Below, in pieces: positions 6,860-14,505 of a stretch of 24,676 nt of DNA; the first letter of the stretch is position 1; each line of letters starts with the position of its first letter. A model generated the notes under the pieces. The model had not been told where the DNA came from. It did not search any database and saw only the letters and a program-made list of their open reading frames with translations. Source of the DNA: a virus; the IMG/VR virus record IMGVR_UViG_3300042914_003092, positions 1 through 24,676 of that record; one strand, given 5' to 3'. Both the position numbers and the translations under genes were made by a program.

Positions 6860-8773
6860 TTATACTAAATTAAAATCTATTTTATCTAATCCATTATGCA
6901 AATAATTTAAATTTCTTTGAGTACATGTATAAGGCAAATAAGCTATATCAAAATATCCATTGTGTTGATTATTTCCCTCTAGCCAAATTAGATTATCCAT
7001 TATAGGATTATATTCAATCCATTTATGGACGTAAGGATTACCTTCTAGTATATCTTTATATTGAGGTTTTGTAGCTACATATAAGCTATAATCTGGATAT
7101 CTATTTTTTATAGATTTAAATAAAGCGGTACTTAGAAATATATCACCCGCGCTCTCTGGCATTACATATACGATTCTACCCTTATCGTTTTTATCAAGAA
7201 GATCTTCGAACTTTATTTGTTTTTTATTTTCGTTTTCTTTTAAAGCTACATTTCTAAAATAATTTTCTATATCTTGTCTTTTTGTTCCTTTAGATAATTC
7301 TGACATCCAGTATTTATGTCCAGCGTCATTTGAGTCAATATTCTTCATTTTTAGAATATTATGATACATACATGTTAGCCATTCAGAATCATCAATAATA
7401 TTTGGTATTTGAAAATAAGGATCTTTCTTATCTTCTGGGTTCTCTTTTATTTTATCCCAATCTACAAATGGTTGCGCATCTATAAAATCTTCTATAATCT
7501 TACCTATATTCTTTACTCCAAAATTTTTAATAGTCCATTCTCTAGCCTTTTTGCCCAGCTCAAGTCTTTTATGTTCTGGCATCTTATATACAATATTTAT
7601 TTGTTTTGCTATAGACTCTGGAGAAGTAGAAGCCTTAATGAATTCAGTCCCATGCTCTCTATATTCTGACCAATCTAATGTAAGCGAATTTGCCTCTGGT
7701 TCACACATTTCTTCTCCGCATGAATAATTTGTAACTAAAGTAATTAATTCTGTTAATTTTGCTTCTTGAATTGGTATTTCTTGTCCACCGCTAGTGAAAG
7801 GATGACAGTAGACATCCATAAGATTATATACTTCATTTAATTGATTTTCTGTAACTCCTAGTCCAACATTAGTAGTTGTTTGACTTTTCTCTGCTCCACA
7901 ATATTTACAATTTAAATCTTGACCATTAAATGGTTTAATTTCATATTCACCACAATTTTTACATACATAAGTTGTTAATATCTCTTGAGGATTAACGCCT
8001 ATCTCTGCTGCAAGCTTATGTATATTCCAGCCTTCTCCCCAATGCGTATGAAATAAAAGGTATGAGTTTTTAATCTCTGGATTTTGCTTTTTCCAGAGTG
8101 CATAGCCCTGCAAAAGATTAGGGACGCTTTTCCTTAACTGGTTTCTAAATACAAACCCTATTACAAATGCATCTTGAGGGATATTATGTTTTTTTCTAAG
8201 TTGATTCCTTTCGAAATCAGATAGCCTATAGAAATCCTTATCTTCTAGTACGCCATGAACAGTTTTAACATGACTATACCCAAGTTTATGGAGCGCTTTT
8301 GTAGCAAAATTACTCCATATCCAATAATTTTTTATTTTTGAGGCATTTTTAATAGCCGACTCTAGAATAGGCAAAGAATCTAGAGTCGTCCAAATAACTG
8401 ATGTTATTTTATTAAACCAATTCTTCTCGATAGCAAAATCTACGCCCCATATGTCTTGGACTGCAAAATAAATGTCTGGCTTTTCTTCATTTATTACTCT
8501 GTCTATAAGATGCGCTCCATAACTTGCCATGCGAGCTAAATTTGGATCTCTATTAATTTGTTCTAATTCTTGCTGAGTATTTGGTAAAGATCCAACCGAT
8601 CTCCAAGGAGTTTTTCTAAATTCTGGATGATCATAAGTCATTCCGCATGAATATTGAACTATATCATATTTATTGGTAGAATATAGATATTTTAACAAAG
8701 CTTTGGCATTTCTACCAAAGCCTGTCTTGGCTAAAGAAAAATCACTTTGAAATAATATTTTCTTTTTTCTCAC
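6860..8773 (-). CDS. Multidomain glycosyltransferase: GT4 with zinc-ribbon insert, DUF4214-like, GT9 N-terminal half
   Basis: About 637 residues from the GTG at 8773; a TTG three codons earlier (8782) is possible and neither has a good ribosome site. Numbered from the TTG, residues 8-435 are a GT-B fold GT4-type transferase: an N-terminal QSDFSLAKTGFGRNAKAL loop, DIYFAVQD, and the donor-site signature SGGQEIPIQEAK at 331-342. Inside it, C274, C277, C292 and C295 form a zinc-ribbon-like insertion (CKNCG...CKYCG). Residues about 465-515 resemble DUF4214 (YHNILKMK...DAGHKYWMSELSKGTKR). Residues 535-640 are the N-terminal Rossmann half of a GT9 enzyme (RIVYVMPESAGDIFLSTALFKSI), cut off before its second half, which is encoded by the next gene. 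The protein would transfer sugars, probably from the products of the nucleotide-sugar genes in this window. Confidence 0.8.
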   Translation of the reverse strand: MRKKKILFQSDFSLAKTGFGRNAKALLKYLYSTNKYDIVQYSCGMTYDHPEFRKTPWRSVGSLPNTQQELEQINRDPNLARMASYGAHLIDRVINEEKPDIYFAVQDIWGVDFAIEKNWFNKITSVIWTTLDSLPILESAIKNASKIKNYWIWSNFATKALHKLGYSHVKTVHGVLEDKDFYRLSDFERNQLRKKHNIPQDAFVIGFVFRNQLRKSVPNLLQGYALWKKQNPEIKNSYLLFHTHWGEGWNIHKLAAEIGVNPQEILTTYVCKNCGEYEIKPFNGQDLNCKYCGAEKSQTTTNVGLGVTENQLNEVYNLMDVYCHPFTSGGQEIPIQEAKLTELITLVTNYSCGEEMCEPEANSLTLDWSEYREHGTEFIKASTSPESIAKQINIVYKMPEHKRLELGKKAREWTIKNFGVKNIGKIIEDFIDAQPFVDWDKIKENPEDKKDPYFQIPNIIDDSEWLTCMYHNILKMKNIDSNDAGHKYWMSELSKGTKRQDIENYFRNVALKENENKKQIKFEDLLDKNDKGRIVYVMPESAGDIFLSTALFKSIKNRYPDYSLYVATKPQYKDILEGNPYVHKWIEYNPIMDNLIWLEGNNQHNGYFDIAYLPYTCTQRNLNYLHNGLDKIDFNLV

Positions 8774-8775
8774 AA

Positions 8776-9318
8776 TTACCAAAGTTCGCTATCTTCTTGT
8801 GAATCTGATTTATCTGAATTTTGGGCTGATTTTGAATTTTTTATTTTCTTAATCGCTTCAACCTCTTGAGCCTTAAAAATAGAGTTTAGTGCGTGGGTAA
8901 GAAATTCTTTCAATAAACGAGCTTCATTAAAATAAAAGCCAAGTAAAAATGATTGTTTATTCTCTATATTATCTTTGCTTTCTTTATTTACGCTATAAGA
9001 AAATCCGACTTGTTTATCGTCTTTAATATATGGAGAGAATTTAATTTTTGTTATTTGTTTATCAGAAGAATGATAAGCTGAAAACTCTACATTTTTATCT
9101 AGCGCTTCTAAAAGGCCAGCTACTTCTGTCATTGAGAATTTTACTCTTGCGCTCTTTTGTGGATTATCTTTATTATCTGAGAACGAACCAGTTTTTGTTG
9201 CTTCATTCCAAGAGCTTTGTTTAATTAATGAACTCCAGACGGAGCCATCTTTTGAATTTACGCTGAAACTACAAGCTGTGCCTGTATTTTTACTATTTGG
9301 TTTATAAAATGATATCAT
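8776..9318 (-). CDS. Probable single-stranded DNA-binding protein with acidic C-terminal tail
   Basis: A 180-residue protein beginning ISFYKPNSKNTGTACSFSVN, with alternating strands (VKFSMTEVAGLLEAL, VEFSAYHSS, TKIKFSPYI, VGFSYSVN) followed by a long helix (NEARLLKEFLTHALNSIF). The layout of beta strands with a terminal helix recalls whirly/PC4-type ssDNA-binding proteins of phages, although I cannot confirm homology. The C terminus is low-complexity and acidic, ending QEDSELW; phage and bacterial SSBs commonly end in an acidic tail with a last aromatic residue that recruits partners. It follows the polymerase gene and has its own promoter, fitting a protein needed in large amounts. A basic lysine patch (IKKIKNSKS) precedes the tail. 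Confidence 0.55.
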   Translation of the reverse strand: MISFYKPNSKNTGTACSFSVNSKDGSVWSSLIKQSSWNEATKTGSFSDNKDNPQKSARVKFSMTEVAGLLEALDKNVEFSAYHSSDKQITKIKFSPYIKDDKQVGFSYSVNKESKDNIENKQSFLLGFYFNEARLLKEFLTHALNSIFKAQEVEAIKKIKNSKSAQNSDKSDSQEDSELW

Positions 9319-9326
9319 ATTATCTA

Positions 9327-9355
9327 ATGTTAGCAGATACTTTTAAAAAAGTCAA
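9327..9355 (-). promoter_or_regulatory. Extended -10 promoter for the SSB-like gene, near-leaderless
   Basis: TTGACT (9355-9350), 17 bases, then TAACAT (9332-9327) with TGC directly before it. The ATG follows after 8 bases at 9318, leaving a predicted leader of about two bases. The -35 overlaps the last bases of the polymerase gene. A short inverted repeat (9339-9352) lies in the spacer. Confidence 0.65.
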
Positions 9356-11946
9356 TTATTTTTATCTATTTTCTTTAAATCATTTAACTTCATGTATATT
9401 TCGTGATCTTGAATGGCTACTAAGTCTGCAAATATACAATCATTTTTCTTTAATCCTTTAACTATTACAATATTACCTTCTTCGAAAGCTTTATTATTTA
9501 ATAGTTTATTATTTTCAATATTATCATTAAATATAAGAGCATTGATTGATGAAGTTTCATCGGATATCTTTAACCTAACATACCTAGTCTTCTTTTCGTT
9601 TTTAGATACGCCAGAGTAAACTTCTTCTATTTGACCTACAAAAGCAATCTTAGAATTAATAGGTTCTTCAGCTAAATCATAAATATATTTTAAATTCTCT
9701 CTTTTCTCAGAAAATATCTCTTTTAGATTTTTATTATAAGTATAACCTAGTAGCTTTTTCTCGTAATACCAATTAGCGAAACTTTCACTTTTACTATTTT
9801 GATTATAGATTTTTAGATATGGGTCATACTTATTTTTAATTGTATTTAATCTAGTATCTTTAATTACTATATGATTCTTTTCGTCAGTAAATTTATTTAA
9901 ATGTTTAATTATCTTAATTAAGTCATAATCAAATTTCTCAGCGAAAGAGATTACGTATTTCTTTTCTTTTGAGGTTAAGACATTCCAAAGTTGAGCTTCC
10001 AATACTATTTTACTTCTAGATTGATTAAATCCACTTAAAGCGCCAGCTTGAATTAAAGCTGATAATACTCCAATATTAAGATCAGCCTCTTCTGCTGCTT
10101 GAAAAATTTCAAATTTATTAGAATATTTATTACGAAAACTATTTAGTTTTTCTATAGACTTATCCGAAATACCTTTAATTGATAGAAGTCCAAATCTTAT
10201 GTCTTTATCTTCGATAGAGAAATCCATATCCGATTTAATGATATGAGGTGGTAATAATTCTATACCAAACTCATGCATTTCTTTCTGAATCTTGGAAATT
10301 TCTCCAATTGGATCAGGTTCATTTCTACTCATCTTGAGTAAAGATAAGAAAAATTGTTGGGGATAGTTAAATTTAAGATAGATTGTTACTGCTGCTAAAG
10401 CTGCGTAGGCAAGAGAATGAGACTTATTAAATGAGTAGTTCGCAGAATCTTCCATAATTTTCCATAGAATTTCTCCGACTTCTTTTGGTAATTTATTCTG
10501 CTTAATCTTGGACTCAATTTTCTTTTGCCAAGCTTTAATTTCATCAATCTTTTTCTTTCCAACGATTCTCCTTAAAATTTCTGCTTCATCAAGAGTAAAT
10601 CCGATCTTATGAGCCATTTGCATTAATTGCTCTTGATAAAGTGCAACTCCACCAGTATGTTTTAAGGTGTCATCAAAGAAAGGATGAATTCCTTCGTAAT
10701 CTCCAGTATTTGTGTATTTTGCATATTTATCTACGAATTGTAAAGCTCCAGGTCTCGCAAGAGCAAGAACTCCACTTAGTTCTTCTAAGTTCTTTGGTTT
10801 TACTTTTTGACAGACTTTAAAATTTGTATCTGCTTCGATTTGAAAAAGTCCATGAGGAGATTTCAAGTCTTGAAGATTTCTATAAATTGATTCATGATTT
10901 AGATCAATGTCTTGAATTTTTATTCCAATATTTTTGCATACGTCATGAACTACCGACACACTTCTTAAACCTAAAATATCAAGCTTAATATTAAAAACAC
11001 TAACCCAATTCATATCAAAACTTGATACTGGTTCTTTATCTGAGGAAAATTCTGTAGGGCAGACTTTTTCTAAATCATCATATGATAGCAAAACTCCAGA
11101 TGGATGTACGCCTTTATTTTTAATTAGATCTCTTAGCTTTAAAGCAATTTCATATACCTCTTTATTTTCATCGCACCATTCTTTAAATTTTGGTACTTCC
11201 TCATAGGCAGTTGTAATATCTTTAACTTGGCCGAATATTTTTGGAATTAAAGAGGAGATCATTGTCATTTCTTCTTCGGTTTTTTCACCAATAATTTTTC
11301 CACACTCTTTAATTAATAGTTTTCCACTTAAAGTATTCAGAGTAAGAATTTTACTTGTTTTACCTCTGAATTTATTCTCAAGATATTCTAATACTTTGTG
11401 GCGATTATAATAACAAATATCAAGATCTACGTCACACATTAAACTGCCATCTAGATAGGTTATTCCATCAATAACCTGCTTTTTAGCACGAATCTTAGAT
11501 ATAAATCTTTCAAAATAAAGGTTATATTTAACTGGATCAATTCTTGTCACGCCAATGAGATATAAAATTAATGAACCAGCGGCAGAACCTCTACCTAATC
11601 CAATTGGTATATTATTAGTTTTACAAAAATTAATTACGTCCCAAACTAAAAGGATATAATCAATAAAGCCTAGCTCTCTTAGAGTTTCCAACTCGTACTT
11701 TGCGCGATCTACATATTTTTTATATTCTGGTAAAGATTTATCTATTTTTAGTTCTTTAAACCCATTTAATGACAAGGCTCTAAGAAAGTCGTAATTTGTA
11801 ACATCTTCACTAAGATTAAGATGTCTTTTAGATGAAGATTCGATAGTAAATTCTGGAAGCCTTACTCCATGTAGGCCTAAATCTACATCTTCAAATTTAG
11901 AAGAAAAATTTTTGTCTTCTAAGAAATTATTCAAATTTGCCTTCAT
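9352..11946 (-). CDS. DNA polymerase III alpha subunit, polymerase part without PHP domain
   Basis: An 864-residue C-family polymerase (DnaE type). Motifs in order: GLGRGSAAGS (116-125), the catalytic aspartates in DVDLD (D174 and D176, equivalent to E. coli D401 and D403), HPSGV (281-285), the third aspartate D323 in KLDILGLRS, FQIEADTNF, ALARPGAL, LYQEQLMQMAHKIGFT, LRRIVGKKK and the fingers motif SFNKSHSLAYAALAA. An OB-fold nucleic-acid-binding domain is near 740-850 (KIAFVGQIEEVYSG...). The usual N-terminal PHP domain is missing: the protein starts in the linker that follows PHP (LGLHGVRLPEF), and a separate PHP gene lies two genes upstream. It extends DNA primers as the phage replicative polymerase. 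The ATG lies inside the end of the preceding 71-residue gene (20-base overlap). Confidence 0.95.
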   Translation of the reverse strand: MKANLNNFLEDKNFSSKFEDVDLGLHGVRLPEFTIESSSKRHLNLSEDVTNYDFLRALSLNGFKELKIDKSLPEYKKYVDRAKYELETLRELGFIDYILLVWDVINFCKTNNIPIGLGRGSAAGSLILYLIGVTRIDPVKYNLYFERFISKIRAKKQVIDGITYLDGSLMCDVDLDICYYNRHKVLEYLENKFRGKTSKILTLNTLSGKLLIKECGKIIGEKTEEEMTMISSLIPKIFGQVKDITTAYEEVPKFKEWCDENKEVYEIALKLRDLIKNKGVHPSGVLLSYDDLEKVCPTEFSSDKEPVSSFDMNWVSVFNIKLDILGLRSVSVVHDVCKNIGIKIQDIDLNHESIYRNLQDLKSPHGLFQIEADTNFKVCQKVKPKNLEELSGVLALARPGALQFVDKYAKYTNTGDYEGIHPFFDDTLKHTGGVALYQEQLMQMAHKIGFTLDEAEILRRIVGKKKIDEIKAWQKKIESKIKQNKLPKEVGEILWKIMEDSANYSFNKSHSLAYAALAAVTIYLKFNYPQQFFLSLLKMSRNEPDPIGEISKIQKEMHEFGIELLPPHIIKSDMDFSIEDKDIRFGLLSIKGISDKSIEKLNSFRNKYSNKFEIFQAAEEADLNIGVLSALIQAGALSGFNQSRSKIVLEAQLWNVLTSKEKKYVISFAEKFDYDLIKIIKHLNKFTDEKNHIVIKDTRLNTIKNKYDPYLKIYNQNSKSESFANWYYEKKLLGYTYNKNLKEIFSEKRENLKYIYDLAEEPINSKIAFVGQIEEVYSGVSKNEKKTRYVRLKISDETSSINALIFNDNIENNKLLNNKAFEEGNIVIVKGLKKNDCIFADLVAIQDHEIYMKLNDLKKIDKNN

Positions 11947-12142
11947 CGTCTAGTCTATCAACTTCTTTTGTAAATCTATTTAGTCCTTCTGTTAAGATTT
12001 TCATAGAATTTCTATCTTTTAAAGAATAAAATACATCAGCTTTACCGATCTTTTTACCTTTCTGTACTGTAATCAAAAGATACTCAATATTAGAGTCGTC
12101 TAATTTTTGAATCATATCATAAATATCGTCTAATGAAGCCAT
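11927..12142 (-). CDS. Small hypothetical protein between exonuclease and polymerase genes
   Basis: A 71-residue acidic protein (MASLDDIYDM start, DRLDDEGKFE end) of no recognised family. It looks like a small alpha/beta unit: a helix, two strands (EYLLITVQKGK, KADVFYSL) and a helix (MKILTEGLNRFTKEV). The ATG has a good Shine-Dalgarno sequence (AGAGG, 7 bases upstream), formed by the last codons of the exonuclease gene. It overlaps the start of the polymerase gene, so the three are probably translated together. A role as accessory or bridging subunit of the split polymerase is an inference from position only. Confidence 0.7.
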   Translation of the reverse strand: MASLDDIYDMIQKLDDSNIEYLLITVQKGKKIGKADVFYSLKDRNSMKILTEGLNRFTKEVDRLDDEGKFE

Positions 12143-12143
12143 G

Positions 12144-12782
12144 TTATACCTCTATTTGCCATTTCAATTTATTCCATACTTTTATATTTAAGTCAAGATC
12201 GTTTATTGCATCATGAAGTCTATCGTAATCATGATCGATTCCATTCTCTTTACCTAGAGTAGTTAGAGAACTCTTTACATTTTTTCTTTTTGTATGGTAT
12301 ATTTTATATTGATACTCAATTAAACTTTCTTTTGGGCTATAAGGTATTCCGTATTTTATACCCCTAGCTATTGTATTTGTATCAATAAATTTACTGACTA
12401 AATGACTCCAGTTGCATCCCATAAATTTATAATACTCTTTTATTAAGTAAATATCAAATCCAATAGTATTGTGACCTATAATATAGTCTGCATGGTCTAA
12501 CCAATCTTTAATAGTTGGAAATATTTCTTTTGGATCATGTCCTTCTTTTTGAACTTTCTTATGATCGTATCTAGTAATTCTTGCTGCGTCTTGGCTAATT
12601 TTTAAATCAGTTTGCCATTTAAGATAAAAATTCTTTTCATCAATCTTTTGATCGCCCTTAACTTTTATCATAGCAATTTGCCAAGGTAAATTATGGCAAA
12701 AGTTTAAACAGAGATTAAATGTCTCGCAATCAATAAATACGAGATTCTTTTTCTTATCATATCTTAAAAGGTGTTCGTCCAT
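12144..12782 (-). CDS. DEDDh 3'-5' exonuclease (DnaQ-like proofreading subunit candidate)
   Basis: A 212-residue protein with all three exonuclease motifs: Exo I FIDCETF (D18, E20), Exo II IIGHNTIGFD (D110) and Exo III HDAINDLD (H190, D195). The H-x4-D spacing puts it in the DEDDh class with DnaQ and PolC proofreading domains. It lies between the PHP gene and the polymerase gene; in Gram-positive PolC the exonuclease is inserted inside the PHP domain of one polypeptide, so the gene order here is a broken-up version of that idea. GGAG lies 8 bases before the ATG, and the ATG overlaps the upstream stop (TAATG), so translation is from a polycistronic message. Proofreading for the phage polymerase is the likely role. 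Confidence 0.9.
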   Translation of the reverse strand: MDEHLLRYDKKKNLVFIDCETFNLCLNFCHNLPWQIAMIKVKGDQKIDEKNFYLKWQTDLKISQDAARITRYDHKKVQKEGHDPKEIFPTIKDWLDHADYIIGHNTIGFDIYLIKEYYKFMGCNWSHLVSKFIDTNTIARGIKYGIPYSPKESLIEYQYKIYHTKRKNVKSSLTTLGKENGIDHDYDRLHDAINDLDLNIKVWNKLKWQIEV

Positions 12783-13528
12783 TATTTTTTCTCCAAGTAA
12801 CTTTCAAAACAGAAATCATTACTAGACATGTGCTCAAGTTCTGGCTTATTTAGTATGCTTCTATTATTAATACAACGAAATGTTAAATATGTTTTAAAAT
12901 CTTTCTTTTTCTTATAGTAAATACTTTTAGTCTTATAGATCTCTAGATTATTTTGTTCGGCATATTTCTGCATTTTATTATGAACGATAGAATCAAATGG
13001 CAAATCATTTTCTTCTACAAAAGCTACTGGTTTAGTAAAATTAAACTGTGGAATGCATATAGAATTTCTTAAAGTATTATTAAATATAAAAGAATCGTAG
13101 AAAGGTATACATAATATTAAATTATCAGACCAATTCTTCTGAATAGTCTCGTAATCTAGTCTTGGTTCATAATAGAATCCAGTTTTCGCTGCTATACTAA
13201 ATAGTTTAGTCAAGGACTCATGACCTTTTTTATTCTTAAAAAATATTACAATTTTAGATGTTTTTTGTCTAGATTCATCTGTCTTATCATTCATTGATTC
13301 GGTAACTGAAAGTCTTAATCCATAATTTAACTTAATATTGTTAGATTTTGTATTGGTATAAGCTTCTAAGAAAGAAGACATGTTATCCTCTACTAAATAT
13401 ATCTCTTTTAATTTATTCTCTTTAGCTATTTGAATTATTGAGTCTGGGTAGTCATCTACTTCACTCTTATCTTCTAAAGTCAAAATTGATCTTCCTAGAG
13501 AATAGTGAGATTTAAATAAAGGTATCAT
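12782..13528 (-). CDS. Separate PHP domain of DNA polymerase III alpha, probably inactive
   Basis: A 248-residue protein from the ATG at 13528. A TTG at 13564 would add 12 residues, but the family normally begins at the sequence IPL...HxxYS, which follows this ATG directly, and the TTG is part of the promoter. It has the layout of the polymerase PHP domain: start IPLFKSHYSLGRSILT, AKENKLKEIYLVEDN (canonical A-xx-G-x-xx-lalTD), IKLNYGLRLSV (P-I-x-G-x-E), IVIFFKNKKGHESLTKLFSIA (L-L-A-x-N-xx-GyxnL), and an end NDFCFESYLEKK equal to the E-F-yLkS-xEEM linker. The HxH metal ligands of active PHP (HxHSxYS) are replaced (L-F-K-S-H-Y-S), so a structural role is more likely than phosphatase or nuclease activity. 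It probably docks onto the polymerase encoded at 9352-11946. Confidence 0.8.
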   Translation of the reverse strand: MIPLFKSHYSLGRSILTLEDKSEVDDYPDSIIQIAKENKLKEIYLVEDNMSSFLEAYTNTKSNNIKLNYGLRLSVTESMNDKTDESRQKTSKIVIFFKNKKGHESLTKLFSIAAKTGFYYEPRLDYETIQKNWSDNLILCIPFYDSFIFNNTLRNSICIPQFNFTKPVAFVEENDLPFDSIVHNKMQKYAEQNNLEIYKTKSIYYKKKKDFKTYLTFRCINNRSILNKPELEHMSSNDFCFESYLEKK

Positions 13529-13535
13529 TTTCTTA

Positions 13536-13564
13536 AGTATAACACACTTATCTTCAAGAATCAA
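13536..13564 (-). promoter_or_regulatory. Extended -10 promoter for the PHP-exonuclease-polymerase genes, near-leaderless
   Basis: TTGATT (13564-13559), 17 bases, then TATACT (13541-13536) preceded by TGT. The ATG at 13528 follows after 7 bases, so transcription would start on or beside the start codon. The promoter overlaps the end of the upstream nuclease gene and explains why a longer TTG-initiated frame exists. Confidence 0.6.
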
Positions 13565-14505
13565 TCTAAAAAGTCATCTTTAGTTTTTTGAGTATTAAAT
13601 TTGGGACAACCATAATATTTTCTTTTCTCTATCGTGTATCCTTCGGTATTTTTAAAATCACTAGTCAGACTAGATTCTATAGCTTCACCCTTTTCATTTA
13701 ATTTTACATAATATTCATAAGAATCTCTATATGGACATCTCCAGTTGCCTATCCCACACATCCACTTGTTTTTATCATTATCTATCGCAAAATTTGCTTT
13801 AGCTGAGTCTTCATCAAATTTATTAATATAATCATTAATATGTTCAAGATAATATTCAAACCCCTTGATTTGATCATCTGTAAATTCGAGTTCTTGTATG
13901 GGTTGTTTTGGGAACCTCAAGAATAAAAATCTTATAATAGGTTTCAATTTAGGCCAGAGTTTTTTACTTGCTAAACTATACATCATAGCCTGAATATTTG
14001 CTTCTAAGTCATCTCCCCTAAACTTAGCTTTAGAGCTTTTATAGTCAATTATAACCATTTTATTCTTTGATTTAATAGGCTTATCAATAAAGCCCTTGAT
14101 ATGATATTTTGGCTCATCATTCTTAATTTCAAAGGCGTATTCGGGAGATACAATTTTACCATCTTTTTCACCAAAAAAATCATGTTTTAAACCTACCATA
14201 ATCATCTGATCTAAAATCTCAAAATTAGAAGCATCTAAACCAACCTTAGATTTTAATTTTTTTACTAATCTTGTTATAGCTTTACTGCCACTAATTGAAT
14301 TACTTTTTATAATTTGATCATAGTGAGCTTTATGTCTTGGATTTAAAAGTAGCTCAAATATAGTATGACAAATAGTTCCTCTTAAGGCTCCATCATTTTG
14401 ACTCTGGGGTATTTTGGCATGGTAATTATTCCAATAAACCCAAGAGCAAGTCTCTAAAGTCTTAATTCTAGATGCAGATAATACTTTTAAAGATTTGCTT
14501 TCCAT
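13561..14505 (-). CDS. Fe-S PD-(D/E)XK exonuclease (Cas4/AddB/RecB-nuclease family)
   Basis: A 314-residue protein. Motifs: an N-terminal SASRIKTLETC (the S-x-S-xx-xx-xx-C opening with C20), GTICHTIFE with H47, GFIDKPI (D141), VIIDYKSSK (D154, K156) and the QhxxY motif IQAMMYSL (Q172, Y176). Three further cysteines at 250, 257 and 300 with C20 give the 1+3 arrangement that holds a [4Fe-4S] cluster in AddB and Cas4 nucleases. These enzymes resect DNA ends, here probably feeding the phage RecA-like or annealing protein. No helicase domain is attached. The start lies within the end of the primase gene (19-base overlap) with only a weak purine-rich site. Confidence 0.85.
   Translation of the reverse strand: MESKSLKVLSASRIKTLETCSWVYWNNYHAKIPQSQNDGALRGTICHTIFELLLNPRHKAHYDQIIKSNSISGSKAITRLVKKLKSKVGLDASNFEILDQMIMVGLKHDFFGEKDGKIVSPEYAFEIKNDEPKYHIKGFIDKPIKSKNKMVIIDYKSSKAKFRGDDLEANIQAMMYSLASKKLWPKLKPIIRFLFLRFPKQPIQELEFTDDQIKGFEYYLEHINDYINKFDEDSAKANFAIDNDKNKWMCGIGNWRCPYRDSYEYYVKLNEKGEAIESSLTSDFKNTEGYTIEKRKYYGCPKFNTQKTKDDFLD

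Noticed and set aside
7409-7669. Plus-strand open frame of 86 codons
   Set aside because: It lies wholly inside the intact glycosyltransferase gene on the other strand, and its hydrophobic, low-complexity translation is what antisense AT-rich DNA gives.
9339-9352. Short inverted repeat ACTTTT-AA-AAAAGT between the polymerase and SSB-like genes as a terminator
   Set aside because: The stem is only A/T-rich with one G-C pair per arm and a two-base loop; it is better explained as promoter spacer sequence.
9413-9619. Plus-strand open frame opposite the polymerase gene
   Set aside because: Antisense to the conserved OB-fold region; no promoter or ribosome site.
13528-13564. TTG at 13564 as the start of the PHP protein
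   Set aside because: The added 12 residues precede the place where the PHP family begins, and the TTG is the first part of the -35 element.
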